This document shows positions 28,584 to 41,159 of a DNA stretch of 64,000 bases, in pieces. Made by a program: the position numbers and the translations under genes. Numbering within the stretch: position 1 is the stretch's first letter; every line of letters begins with the position of its first letter. The stretch comes from Trichoplax adhaerens (Eukaryota > Placozoa > Uniplacotomia > Trichoplacea > Trichoplacidae). The DNA is taken from positions 4,935,035 through 4,999,034 of the forward strand of contig NW_002060946.1 of assembly GCF_000150275.1 (NCBI RefSeq), written 5' to 3'. The notes under the pieces were generated by a model. It searched no databases, was not told the origin of the DNA, and worked only from the letters and a program-made list of their open reading frames with translations.

Positions 28584-28589
28584 TTTATT
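28584..28589 (-). terminator. Probable hnRNP gene poly(A) signal
   Basis: TTTATT on the plus strand (AATAAA on the minus strand), about 173 nt past the hnRNP stop codon. Confidence 0.4.
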
Positions 28590-28761
28590 ACGTATCTTAT
28601 CATACGACGCTATAATTTGGGGTAACTTTGCAAATATGAATTACAAAGCTACGAAACAAAATAAAAAAAAATGATACCGCAAGACAGTCCGAGAGCCTGA
28701 AAGGCCTCAAAATGAAATAAACCAAAAAAAAAGCGGGAGAAAAACTTCGTTGCCGTAGGTC

Positions 28762-31700
28762 TTATCGGCTGTAAGGGTGATAACCGGATGCTTGTGATCC
28801 AGTATATCCAGCGGCTCTGACTGGGCCATAACGGCTGCTAGAGTCTGTCAAAGTTGAAGATATTACAATATTTAAAATCAATTGTTTAATGGCGTTACAG
28901 TTGAGAAATATGCAATAGTACTAGTTAATATAATGCTCGCCTGGGTACGACGCAGATTCTCGTCCTCGTCCTGCACCACTAGCCACAGTACTATTAGGAC
29001 TGCTAGTATTACCGTATTGAAAATCAGCAGAGCCATAATTTCCAGGATAAGCAGCTTGGTAGCCTACATAGGCAGCGGTGGTAGTATAACTAGGATAAGC
29101 AGCGTACGGATATCCTTGGTAGTAATTAGGGTAAGCTTGTTGGTACTGGGCATTAGGATAACCAGAATATTGAGCGCTTTTACCGCGGCTTGCTTGATCT
29201 TTTGGAGTGGCACGTTTGATTTCCACCTGCATATTTAGCAAAATAGGAAAAATGCCACTAATATTATTACGGACAAGAAAATGACACAGTACAATAGCAA
29301 GCATTTTATTGTTGTATCTCACGAACCTGGCGCCCAGAGACTACATGAAATTGCTTTTCACAAGCTTTATCTACAGCTTCTTCGGTATCAAAACTTAAAA
29401 AGCAAAAACCTACAAAATGTAAAAAAAGTTAGACAATCTAATCTACTGTTTATGCCAATCGAGTAAGATAGGTTCATACCGCGACGTTTCCTTGTAAGCT
29501 TATCAGTAACAAACTCAACATCCAAGATCTAATGTTATTGGAAATATATTAATGTTGTGTTGTGTACAATTAAATTGAATCGCATTTGCCTAGCGGTTAA
29601 GTTTATGTTTGCTTACATTTCCAAATTCGCTAAAAAATTCTTTTAAGCTACTTTCAGTATGTTCAGCACCTAAGCCACCAATAAATATCTTCTTAGTTCT
29701 ATGTTGCCCCTAATGAAATAAAGCATATTTTATAATCCATGAAGAGATTATACCATGAATACTCCTCTAACTGTACTGGTAAGAAGTAGTTTAAAGCCGG
29801 TAAACATGTAAAATACGTGTAGTAAACAAGTCTTATCTTCCTACCTTAAGTTGTATTTGTTTATGAAGAGGTAAAGCACGTTTAGGATCAACCTGTATTA
29901 ACAGTCAATGAATCAGAAATTGTTATGATAGCCGTATTAATCAATAATAGATTCTTCAGTCATCATTCACTACTGTGTACTTCTACGCGTATACGTACAG
30001 TTCTGTTATCCAACTGATGTGGGCCACTTTCGAGAACCTAAAGATGGAAAACAATTTTAAAGAAACACTGAGTATTATTAGTTAGGGGATCTCAGAAAGG
30101 ACGCTCTGTGTTATCACCTTGTCAACGTCAGCAGGATTAGCGAAAGTCACGAATGCGAAACCCCTGTAATAATTTCGATTATGATACTCTTAATTGATTG
30201 TAGTCATGGGTCGATATTTAGTAAAATAACGATTCAAAATAAAAACTCCTATTCTATAACATGGACTTTACCTTGAACGGTGAGTTATTGGATCATTTTT
30301 AATTGTTGAGCTTACGATAGTACCAAATTTAGAAAAATACTTTTGTAATCCCTCTAACATAATTAATCAAAAGAGATTGATATCAATTTGGATGTCAACT
30401 TGTTGGAATAAACAAATCGCGATAAATTGAATGGCTTATCCGAATTTAAAATTCTAGCCGATAATAAAGATAAAAGAGATTTCAATTGCATTATACATTT
30501 TACCTTCAGTAGTTTCCCAATTTAAGCCGCCAATGAACATTTTGCTGTGAGATGAATTTATAGAGATTGAACAGAAAAGTCATTATTAGTACGGCGAAAT
30601 GATGTACGTATTCTTATTTATGACTATGCATATGGTGGCATGATGCTACATTATGCAGGAAAGTGGCAAGATGCAAGTAGTGCTTAGATCTCATAACGCT
30701 ACAGTATTCTTATTTGGCGGCTCTAGTCCTCATCCATGTCTTGATCAATTGTGCGTTAAATTTGATGTATCCATTAACGCTACATTCATACCGATCGTTG
30801 GTGATCATTTGCTATAGGTGAGTAGTTAGCAAGGTGTAGATGACTGTACTACACGCAACCAATGGGTTTCGTAATTTCTATCTTGAATACAATTATTATA
30901 CTAATAAATAGACCTATTCTGTTGATTAAAGTGTTGTTGAATTTGATTACTACTTTCTGAAGGAAGGTAAAACGATATTGTCGAGTAGGATTACATTGTT
31001 TATAATTGGATGCCGTCTATTGATGTCGTTTGCACGTAACGCTTAGACCGTAGTAATGTTGAGTTTTCCATTAGTTAATGTAGACCTCTGTTGGTCGGTT
31101 GACTTGAAATGGATACAAATTATAACAGTGACTACAGCAACTGTACAATACATTTACTTTATTGATATTATCTATCGTTACATGTATAAGAGAGAGTTGT
31201 TGTAAAAAGGTCTAGACGTCTTTCTCTTTAACCCAGCAGATACGAGTATCATCCCATCATGTTATTGTGTCTATTTTTTTATAGGAACATTTTCTATTAT
31301 GGCTCGATAAACGTATACTGTATGTTAAGTCGACACCACTTTCAATGTTCAAGATACAAGAATATGGTGAAAAGTTGTCAGTTTCAATCGTTTCATTAGG
31401 GACGTATGTGATGATTTGATCGTTAATTAAGAGAATACGCTATCACGAGTTCTCCATTGCGGCCGATGAGTGTCCGTTGAAAGTTTAATGGAAGTTTTTC
31501 AAGTTGGATTGTGATTTTGGGGTTTATTTTTTTTTTTATTTTTGACTGTAGTAAAAGTTAAACTATTAACGTGCTTCCTTTCTGATGAGATTTGAATACT
31601 GTAGAAAGATTTCGATTGGAGTATTTTGAACGACTTTGACCATGATTAAGTTTGCAGTTTGTACAAGGTGTCCAAGACGTCGATGGTTATTTTCAAGACT

Positions 31701-32405
31701 CATAGAAAGTCTATTACTACGATTGACGAATTTTTGATAGCATTACAGTCACTATTCGTCTTTCAATGCATCGTCAAGGAAATTTTACTTGTTGCAAAGG
31801 AAGCGATGAACGTTAACAAAAGGAATTCTGACTCTGGGAAGTAGACCAACAGTGGGAAATTTTTCTTCTTCTTCATAGTGATCGTCTACACCACTACAAT
31901 AGGATTGTACCCTAGTACAGTATGGGATCATGCTATCGATCGTTGCAAGTCCGTTTTGCTTGATTGTATTATGGTCAAAGGATCGATTTTGGCTCATTTC
32001 TTGGCTATTCAAGGGTATCAAGCTATTAAGCTATGAAGAAAGTTTTTAGTCCTAACCGAAAGTACTACAACACTTGAAAGGTGATGGAAAAAAAAGAGGA
32101 GAGTTATCTAGGTTGAGCGTTCTCCATCTTGCTGACTACTGTAACGTCTGTATAGAAAAGAGTATCATCAAGGCGAAAGGGGGGGGGGAAAGAGGAAGCA
32201 AGTGTACAAGACTTGTAAACTCCATTTGCCACTGAAAGAAAATCCACTTAGATCCACACTAAAACTGTCAATAACAACACTCTCTACCATTACAAACTCT
32301 AGATATCTACCCTTCTTCGTTCTCAGCACCGTTCTTATTAGCGCCATTATCTGGTGACATGCTAGCAGGATCCGATGTCCCGGTATAAATTTCCGCTTCG
32401 GCCAT
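28762..32405 (-). CDS. Two-RRM RNA-binding protein (hnRNP A/B, DAZAP1, Musashi class)
   Basis: Eleven exons (minus strand): 32311-32405, 30504-30544, 30272-30353, 30118-30163, 29999-30037, 29845-29892, 29617-29709, 29480-29528, 29327-29409, 28941-29226, 28762-28844; phases agree, 314 residues. The start is CAAGATGGCC. An acidic N-terminus of about 31 residues precedes RRM1 (RNP2 MFIGGL, RNP1 RGFAFVTF, about 32-107) and RRM2 (RNP2 KIFIGGL, RNP1 RGFCFLSF, about 122-198). The linker reads NRTVDPKRALP. The Tyr/Gly/Pro/Ala-rich tail (about 205-287) is of the kind that drives condensate formation and splicing or translational control in this family, and the end is GYHPYSR-stop. RRM order and the VEIKRATPKD segment recall DAZAP1, Musashi and hnRNP A/B/D; I do not pick an ortholog. 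Intron 1 is 1.77 kb. The final intron seems to be GC-AG (CCCAG/GCGAGC); if retained, the protein would end at a stop at 28921-28923. Divergent neighbour: DNAJB12. Confidence 0.92.
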
Positions 32406-32649
32406 CTTGTGTGATGATGTTGTAGCTACAGTACGTACGGTACCTGTCGTTGGGGTGAAGTGACAATTTCCACCGCGATGCTTGGCTGTACTGTACCCTG
32501 TGCGCAGGTCAACTGGTCACAACGGGTCAGCTTGAAGCAAGTCAAGCGTGTAGCGTCTACCGTCCCTTGACTCTACTGCTCTCTATGATAGCTAGTGTAT
32601 GCGCTAGAATGGCAACGCAAGCAGCCACGGTTACAGTAGGTTGACGCCA

Positions 32650-32990
32650 CAGCTATTGTTGGCTTCAAGGTACAGTGGGGTGAAAAAATGCCACTTCACC
32701 TCACCCTACGGTCGTACTACTCATTCACGACGACGCAGCTATTGTTGGCTTCAAGGTACAGTAGGGTGAAAACATGCCACTTCACCTCACCCTACGGTCG
32801 TACTACTCATTCAGGACGACACAGCTATTGTTGGCTTCAAGGTACAGTGGGGTGAAAACATGCCACTTCACCTCACCCTACGGTCGTACTACTCATTCAG
32901 GACGATACAGCTATTGTTCGCTTCAAGGTACAGTGGGGTGAAAAAATACCACTTCACCTCACCCTACGGTCATACTACTGATTCAAGACG
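32650..32990. repeat. Four-copy 86-bp tandem repeat
   Basis: Units begin CAGCTATTGTTGGCTTCAAG at 32650, 32736, 32822 and 32908 (the last with TTCGC), an exact 86-bp period with few substitutions. Each unit contains GGTGAA, about 10 nt, then TTCACC, so each can form the same small hairpin, followed by CACCCTACGGTCGTACTAC. The array starts about 245 bp upstream of the hnRNP start codon. Confidence 0.93.
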
Positions 32991-33104
32991 CTATGGTTGA
33001 TGGATGTACCCAGATGATGAGCAAGTTGTAAGCCAAACGAAGGAGAGAGTTTTTTCTCTTAGTAAATGCCTGCTCGCTGGGTGTAGTACGAGATACTCGA
33101 TAGT

Positions 33105-33215
33105 ACTGGATTACAGTGTACAGTACAGTAACTTGGCGTACTTTTAGGAATAGACTGTACTGTACACTGTACAGTGCAGCTTTTTGACACCACTGTACAC
33201 TGTACACTCAGTACA
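33105..33215. repeat. Palindromic TACTGTACAGTA cluster
   Basis: Overlapping copies of TGTACAGTACAG, ACTGTACTGTACACTGTACAG and CACTGTACACTGTACAC in the divergent promoter region. Confidence 0.7.
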
Positions 33216-33534
33216 GTAGTAGTAACACAAGAAAGTTTTTCAACATTTTCTACTGCTAGTACTGTATGGGGGGCGGCCCACAACCATGCAGTACTACGAC
33301 CAGAAAATCCAGTGTATACTTAATGACAGTCCAAGGCAGCTAACAGTATGTTGCCATCATAGCCACTAGCGTCCACTCCAACGCAAGAGAAGGACTAGAC
33401 AGTGGACACGGCCCAAAGCTGCTCCCAAAATAGGAAGGCTGACTTTTATGGGTAGTAGTCATTTTACAGTACGCTACGACTGGAACCTTGCGCCGTACTG
33501 CGCAAAATCAACCTGCTAGCGGAGTACGGTCGTA

Positions 33535-33575
33535 AGTACTGTACACAGTGCACAGTAAATGTACTGTACACTGTA
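33535..33575. repeat. Small palindromic TACTGTACAGTA cluster
   Basis: GTACTGTACACAGTGCACAG followed by TGTACTGTACACTGTA. Same motif family, in the divergent promoter region. Confidence 0.6.
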
Positions 33576-34079
33576 GACTCTGCCAAGGACTACTAAAAAA
33601 GAAAGAGGCCGAGACCAGGATAGGAAAGGCTAGACCTGATTGTTGGCGATGCTAACAACGGCGAGGCTATTTGCTTTACTGGTCATTTCAAGTGTATCGC
33701 ATATCTGTAACGGTACACTATACTGTCTACGTTGGACGTGCAAATTAGCTGCTATTAGCCCGCTAGCTTGGTTTTGTGCAGTATAGTATGCGGTTTCTTC
33801 GGTAGCGTGGAGTAGAATGAGGCAAAAAATGATAAGCCTGCATATTATTTTGCAATGTGGTCGTTTCTCTGTCCAGTCCTCTTTCTTTTTAGTAGTCCTG
33901 ACGATACAGTTGCGTATGGCCTTCTAGATTAGGTAGTCGTGGTACAGTATATAGCGTACGCTTACCGATGGTCAGTATTGCCGACGATCGTCTCCTATCC
34001 CCCTTTGTCTTCTTTCCAGTAGTTCCTGATGATACTGTAGTCAGTTAGTTATAATATCAGGCGAGTTAACAAGCACAAG

Positions 34080-34275
34080 TACAGCACTGTACAGTACATA
34101 AAGTAAGGGTTAGGAAATAATCAAGTCCACCAGCCATTTTTTTTCCTAGGATGACGCCTGTACTGTACAGTGTACAGTGTACAGTGTACAGTACTGTATG
34201 TCCAATTCGACACGAAACCTTATAAAATACTGTACAGTACTCTACTGTACAGTGTACACTGTACAGTACAATACT
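34080..34275. repeat. Palindromic TACTGTACAGTA cluster
   Basis: Includes four consecutive GTGTACAGT-type units near 34160-34195 and a second patch at 34230-34270 (CTGTACAGTGTACACTGTAC). It lies 515-710 bp upstream of the DNAJB12 start. Confidence 0.75.
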
Positions 34276-34424
34276 ATAAAAGACTGTACTCCCTAGTCAG
34301 TAGAATGTGAGTAATGAAATTTCATACTCAACGTGGTACAGCTCGCTCTTACTTAGTACCTTGGATAGCGCGACGACTGACTGAGCTGAGATTGTCCTTG
34401 ATTCATTTTCGAGGACTTTTGAGT

Positions 34425-34470
34425 ACTGTACTGTACACTGTACTACTGTACTGTAGTACTGTAGCATAGT
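34425..34470. repeat. Palindromic TACTGTACAGTA cluster
   Basis: Tandem TACTGTAC/TACTGTAG units about 320 bp upstream of the DNAJB12 start codon. Confidence 0.65.
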
Positions 34471-34789
34471 AGCACACTGTCCATCGCCATTTTAATGTAC
34501 CAGTGCTCCCCAAAATATCCAAAGCAGTTGTCGTACGTGACGTAAAAAATCAACTTACTCTATTAACACATCACCACACTCAATCACGACATCTCTTTTA
34601 CACACAATGTCCGGTACTGTGCTTGTCCTGCGCTATGACTCGAGGTGAGTGTGAAGCCTCAAGTCAACCACACGACAGTACACTACAGTACAGTGTCAGT
34701 CACCACTTGACTCACTTGACAGGTGTACAGACTGTATACGGTATAGTACGCACACTCCATGCGCAGAGGCAGACGATATCGGTACCAAA

Positions 34790-37700
34790 ATGGAAGGCAA
34801 TAAAGATGAGGCTTCGCGTTGCCTATCTCTAGCAAAAAGAATGTTTCTCGAGGGAAACCTAGAGAAAGCTCTCAAATTTGCCAACAAGAGTAATCGTCTC
34901 TATCCGTCCAGGCCAGCTGCTGGTATAGTATATTATTTTTTTCCATATCAAATCATCTATTCTGCATACATTATTTCATTTTCTCAATTTTACCAATGCG
35001 GCTATCAAATACAAGGCAGTGAATGGAGCCAGTCAATACTGGACTCTACTCGTTTTCCAATACAGTAGCGTTCAACACGTTGATGGTATCTTTTACACCC
35101 ATGATCATAGACATGACTACAGAATATACACATTAAAGTTAGTGTAATGGAATAGTCGCTACAGTCAAGCAATTCTATGCCAAATAAACGGTAGAAAAGT
35201 AGACAAATGCGAGGTGAAATGGCTGGCCACTACGCATTCGCTGTCGTCACTCTAGTTGTGTGTCAACCACGATGGATCATCACTAGGGTTGCGTAGAAAC
35301 CGATTCTTCATCGATAGATTGGAAGAGTGATGAGGACGATAGTAGTCGTAATAGGAATATCAGCCCAAGGTGTAAGATACATTAATGGAATCAGCTTGGT
35401 GTTAGTGTGGATAGATACTGTTCTTTATGAACCGACAATCTACGTATTCTTACTTACTGTACAGTCTACTTAGAATGGCAATCATGGAAAGGAAATCACT
35501 TCGGCCATCTTATCGCTCGCTATCTATCCATGATGATTATTGTTAACAAACTACCATTGGATATTGGGTACATGACTGTACAAAGTGGATAATAGTATGA
35601 TCCTTCTTCTTAATTGCTAATACTCTTACTCGATAGTCGGAGGAGACTATAGGCTATAGTTTTCGTCAATGCAAGATGATTAATTGAGTGTTGAGAAGGT
35701 GCTGTAGCATACGGTAAGATAAAGGTTGGAAAGGGCCGTTTTGTATGTTGTCGTCAACACGGATGACTATTACTTTGACTGTTAGTAAGGGGATTTGATC
35801 GTACTTTTAGATGTTGTAAAATTTAGATATGCTATATTGATCGCCAGGATAATAAATTTTGTATCAGTGTCATCCATAGCAATAACATTGATATGATAGA
35901 TATATTACAATAGCCTAGTACTGTCTTCGAGTACTGTCGTGTATGTTGATGCTTGTTGTAAAGCTATCGAATTAATTATCATCATTGAGTAGTTAACCAG
36001 TAGCTGACATCTAGCCAGCCTAGCTTATAAAAATAATCATTTCTTACTGAAATTGTAAAACTACAACGATGATGGAAAACAGTCTGCAGTGCTCTGTTGT
36101 GGCAGTCCATCATTTTCATATCACATCGGTAGGATAGTTATACTGTACTAGGGACTTCTCTCTTGAAATGTCCCCGGTTATGCTTAGTAACCCTTTCAAT
36201 AATCTTGGCCATTTGAAAATTAATAGTTGTACCACATCGGTTTCTTACTAATGGTATAGCTAATTAAATAAGATAAGAGGCTGATGCTTTATTAAGATAC
36301 AGAAACTTGCAGTAAAGTGGAATATGTTATCGTACTCACTTCGTCTCTTACGCAATACATACTCTATCATACAAGGATGGTAATTGGAATGCGGGTAGTA
36401 ATTCTCCGTATGTTAGATGACTCTACAGGTTTAAATGGTGACAGTATAAAATCAGTGATAAAGTTATAACTGAAATGGACGAAATACCAACTAAAAATGT
36501 CAAGGGATCCCATTTCTATCACTATCAAAGATAATAATTCGAGTGTCTGGTAATGAGAGGGATAACAATAAAGCTGCATCATTTCCAAACAGAGTTCGAC
36601 ATTGAAGTTTAGCCATTAAACTAATGAATGAGCATGTACTGTCCGAGTTACTATTTTATGATGCATTGTACGATGTTATAATGTGTGATTGATTACTTAT
36701 TGAAAAGTCTATCTTATTGCTATAGCAAACGGTAGGAATGTAGTCAAGCATGGGTTCAAAATTTAGTTCCCCGCATAGTCAACTTGTTCAATAGTTGATG
36801 TATTGATATCCATCAAAAATAGATTCTATCCTGTTACGACACAGCATTATGTTTTAGTAAGTCGTATTGCCTATACCCTATTACGACATGTTGTCTTGAT
36901 TTTGTCATTGATGCTTTAATTTTTAGAGTTATTACATGAAATTAATGAACGATCCAAAAGTGATGGCAGTAATAAGAAAGAAACTCCTGAAAATAATAAT
37001 ATTAGAAATAGGAAAGTAAGGACTAATCAAAGAGAAGATAACACAGCAGATAGTAATCAAAAGAAGAATTATACTCCAGAACAGCTAGATGCTGTCAAAA
37101 GGTTTTTGTTGCATAAATGATTACCAAATATTTATTATATATTAAATTCTAAAGTTAAATGCAATACTCTGATGACTAATAGACGACCTTGCTATCGGAG
37201 TATATCATCTAATTTAATATATGCAATATGCGTGATTTAGAGTTACGTATTAAATAATCTTGGCCTAATTTTTGTAATGTTGTGCGATAATCCTTTATAC
37301 TACAGAATCAAAACTTGTAAAGATTATTATCAAATACTTGGCGTAGAGAAAGATGCTACCAAGGTTGATTTGAAGAAAGCATATAGAAAGGTAAACGCTG
37401 ACAATGTGCAATCATGATCTAATAATCAGCTTAAAGTCTCGTTTATCTATTAGTTTTGAATTAAATTCAGTATACAGTAACTCGCTATCGTATATACCTG
37501 TAATCATACGTTGTTGGGCAAGAAAAGGAAATCTATAATGCTAGAAAAATGTCACATTCATGACGCATACGATTGTTCGTATTAACTTAATCGCGTTGTA
37601 CCTCTTTAATACTACGTATATACCTGTAATCACACGTTGTTGGGCAAGAGAAGGAATTCTAATGCCAGAAAAATATCACATTCATGATGCATAAGATTGT

Positions 37701-39893
37701 TCACATTAACTTAATCGCGTTGTACCTCATTAGTACTACGTATAGATTGCTTTTATATAACACTCATATTTAAAAATCATCATCAGTTTTTAGTTAAAAT
37801 ACGATATGGTTGTAATTGAAAGCAATTTTTGATCACTTCATATAGTTGGCTCTACAACTACATCCTGATAAAAATGTGGCACCTGGTGCTTCAGAAGCTT
37901 TTAAAGGTATGACTTTAGCAATTTGCGTCGATTAAGCTATATGAAGTCTATTACCTATTGCGATACTACACCATTAGCTTAGTAGTCTACAGCTGATATT
38001 AAAGTCTAAAAGAATATGGTAACCTCAATCTTGTTATACGGTACTGCATTGTTTTGAAGTAGTTATCAAAGAGTTTTGCTGTTTTCGTTACCGGGCAGTA
38101 TACTGTCAGTACAACTCTAGTATGGCTGATGATGTATTACCTTGAACTTTTGTGCAATGGCAAACTTTTAATAAACGACATCTTTTAATAGCTGTTAGTA
38201 ATGCATTCGGAGTACTAAATGATGATCAGAAGAGGCGTCGTTATGATCAATTCGGAGAGGAAAAAGATGTTCCAACACAGCATTATCGTGAATATTATAC
38301 TAATGATTTTGAATGTAAGTTTAATTGTATCATGAGGCATTGCGATAGTTTTGTAACTGATCGTTACATCTATATCTTACGGAGAAAATATTTTACTTTA
38401 ATAATATTTTTTGGCTAATTTAGCTGATATTTCGCCAGAGGATTTATTTAATATGTTCTTCGGAGGTAGCTTTCCTTCAGGAGGTATGTTGTGCCCATTA
38501 TACCGCTGTTGTTAATGCTTGTTAATTGCCATATGATTTCAAATAAAGATTTTTTTATGCGTAATGGTGTAATCTGACAATTAAGTAGCTGTAATTTTGT
38601 GCTTGACAAAGCTATACCTGTTGATACATTAAATATTTTAAAGTTTTAAACTAATGATACATCACTAAATTTGCCCCAATCATATAATTCTTGCCATGAA
38701 AGTGATGGGGTAATTAATAAAATTAAAAGTTAAAAATCTTGAATAATTGGGCACGTATGCTTCTCCATTTTAGGGCGTGTATATGTTCATAGGAATCATC
38801 GACGTAGTAGTCGCCCTAGATATCATCAGGAACAAGAAGAACCAGCTGTAAGTTCTGTTATTTACTGAAATAATTTATATTATATTAAATAGTCATTAAT
38901 GGTATAGCAGCTTTGAAAGTATTTAGCTGTATCTTTGGTTTACGGTATATTATGTAATAATTTGGTGTATGATTTTTTCCTAAGAAGTGAATAAAATAAC
39001 ATTACGCATATTTCATTTTACGATGGTGCAACTTCGTACAACTAACACTTATTTTCGTATCTGGGGTTAGATGCCCTCATCACATGAATAAAAATTTGCG
39101 AGTAGTATACAATACATTGTACAGAATATTGTATTTATTTATATTCTATCGTTGGCTATGTACTGTACTGAGAGTAATTAGCGTTATGTTTGATGATTTC
39201 TGCTTGTATTTAGAGTAGTAACTTATTTGAAAGTGCGCGCGTTTCCGATAGTCGCCTATTTTCTAGAATTTACTTGCTAATCTCTTATTACTTTATTTTA
39301 AATTTTTTATGCAGACATTTAATTGGCTTCCAGCTTTGCAATTTGTGCCTATATTAATATTGTTTTTAATGGGCGTAATAAGCCCTTTACTAGTGGATCC
39401 ATCTCCTTATAGTTTATCTCGTTCTTTGTAAGTTGACTAAATTTTCTGCAATGCCTCAATGTATTGCATTGTTCAATATAAGTTCTATTTTTTAATTTTG
39501 TTTTACATTTGAATGATACGATGACTTAACGCATTTGTAGGTATTATCCTCAGCAACGATCTACTGCTGATGGTGTTAGCTATTATGTTGCTAGTAATTT
39601 TGAACGTAAGTTCGATTCTGCCAAGATATACGAAATTGAAAATGATGTAAAAAGAGAGTACTTAGGACTGTTGCAAGAAAGATGCTGGCGGGATAAGCGA
39701 CAACGTATGTTGTAATATGAAACAGTTAAACTGTTCATTTATTTATGTGCTTAGTAAATACTTACAGCTTTCATGTTAATTAGGGGAACTATTGATTCAC
39801 CAAGCGAAGCTTTGGGGAGATGAGAAAAAAATAGAAGAATATAAGACAATGACTTTACGTTCTTGCAATGAATTGGAACGACTCGTGTCATAA
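34790..39893 (+). CDS. DNAJB12: DnaJ homolog B12/B14 (ER-membrane J-protein)
   Basis: Ten exons: 34790-34922, 36927-37101, 37306-37390, 37846-37906, 38192-38314, 38424-38483, 38774-38847, 39315-39427, 39541-39704, 39784-39893; phases agree, 365 residues, close to human DNAJB12/14 (about 375-379). The start is AAAATGG and the first residues MEGNKDEA match the family. The J domain spans about 105-172 (DYYQILGV, catalytic HPD in LHPDKN, RRRYDQFG). A G/F-like stretch with FGGSFPSGG follows, then one membrane segment (about 243-265, VPILILFLMGVI), then the DUF1977 region (YYVASNF, ENDVKREYLGLL, CWRDKRQR). These proteins sit in the ER membrane with the J domain in the cytosol, recruit Hsc70, and help sort misfolded membrane proteins to ERAD. 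Intron 1 is 2 kb; intron 3 holds a 126-bp duplication. B12 versus B14 is not resolved; this may be the pre-duplication ancestor. Confidence 0.95.
37492..37743. repeat. 126-bp tandem duplication in DNAJB12 intron 3
   Basis: Two direct copies, 126 bp apart (ACCTGTAATCATACGTTGTT at 37496 and ACCTGTAATCACACGTTGTT at 37622), differing at a handful of positions. The duplication is wholly intronic and leaves the flanking exons intact. Confidence 0.9.
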
Positions 39894-39962
39894 CAGACTC
39901 ATTAATTAAGTTGTTGGACGCTGGAAATTATTACGTAGTAGCCTGTATCGCTGGTATCAAGT

Positions 39963-39968
39963 AATAAA
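39963..39968 (+). terminator. Probable DNAJB12 poly(A) signal
   Basis: AATAAA 70 nt after the DNAJB12 stop codon. Confidence 0.5.
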
Positions 39969-41100
39969 TGATAGCGTCGTAAAAGTTTTAACAGTACTCT
40001 TCTTATCCTTAATGTACGTATGATAGCGATTAGCTTTGAAGATATATTTGGTATCAACATTTTTAATCAACTTTATCGATCTTAATTTAAAATTTAGAAT
40101 TCTAATAAACAACATGAATTTTTCATTGCAAATGTTTATCGATATATATGCAATTGCAATATAAAAATTTTCTATTTTACGATGCAGTTGTGTATCATAA
40201 AGGATCATAATGATATAACTGCATTACGGTTATCAAGTTACTCTGATTTTACATCTTCTTTGTCATATTGCAATGCCTTTCGGAGTTAGCTACGGTAAAT
40301 TACCGACAGTGTAAATCACGCTATATCATATGTCCATGATATTTATTGCTGTACTGTCTAATACCTTTGTAATATTTCATACCCTGTGATATGAAAATCA
40401 GCTAGATGTATCTACCTAGTTATTGCTGTGCCACTTTTTTAGGAAAACTTGTTTTATTTAGATTGCATCTGTATAATTAATATATTGGTTTATTAATACG
40501 GCGTAACCGTAACCACCCTGACGGTCTAACATGTGTGGATTGGGAAACCATTGTTGAACGCTCGTTGTAAAATAGAAACTGATAACTCTTAATTGAAAAT
40601 GACTTTGCATTATCTTGAATTATATAATCCGTTTGGTAATTAAAGGCCATGTACTACTGATTTGTGATACGCTAACACACTTAATTTTAAAATAGAATAT
40701 TTATCGTTACAGTAAATTAAAGTCATCTTCAAATTAAGGCAAACTGTAATAAATACTTGTTATGAATATTATGAAATAGATATTATCAATAAACTGTAAT
40801 TATTTACCGCCATTTTACGAGTATGTTAAATTTTTAATTAAGTTGAAGTTAGTAAGTTATATCGGTAAATTTGTAATCTAGTTAATGAATAGTATTGCGC
40901 TCTATCTGCGGCTACTTTATTCGATTCACCTGATTAGATCTTTGTACATTTCTAAATAATACTATATTATTTTTTGTGGTATAAAAAAATTTTTAACCAT
41001 ATAACACAGTTGTAGTTGCTATAGTTTAGAATTACTTCATGTAAAGTACTGATCAGTAGGAAAGGAATTATTACGGTATTAGCAGACTTGGATATTCGAT

Positions 41101-41159
41101 ATGACAATGATCGCCCAAATAATTTTAGTTATCACATTTACAAATGTGATCATTGTCAT
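41101..41159. repeat. Nested inverted repeat beyond RPUSD2
   Basis: Outer arms ATGACAATGATC (41101-41112) and GATCATTGTCAT (41148-41159) are exact reverse complements. An inner near-palindrome TCACATTTACAAATGTGA overlaps the right arm, so two alternative folds compete. It lies just past the RPUSD2 stop on the minus strand, in the 3' UTR. Confidence 0.65.

Larger units (their letters stand above)
26037..28761. other. Intergenic region, macroH2A to hnRNP gene (convergent)
   Basis: About 2.7 kb between two convergent stop codons. It holds 3' UTRs and probable poly(A) signals on both strands (26341 on plus, 28584 on minus). No exon, domain or repeat array was recognised. Confidence 0.5.
32406..34789. 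promoter_or_regulatory. Divergent intergenic region, hnRNP / DNAJB12
   Basis: The start codons of the hnRNP gene (32405, minus) and DNAJB12 (34790, plus) face away from each other across 2.4 kb. The gap therefore holds both promoters. It contains a four-copy 86-bp tandem repeat (32650-32990), several palindromic TACTGTACAGTA clusters (33105-33215, 33535-33575, 34080-34275, 34425-34470) and no recognisable exon. It is less AT-rich than most of the window. Promoter function is inferred from position only. Confidence 0.6.

Noticed and set aside
34503-34832. 109-codon plus-strand open frame overlapping the DNAJB12 start
   Set aside because: It runs through palindromic repeat DNA and reads DNAJB12 exon 1 in another frame; no family match.
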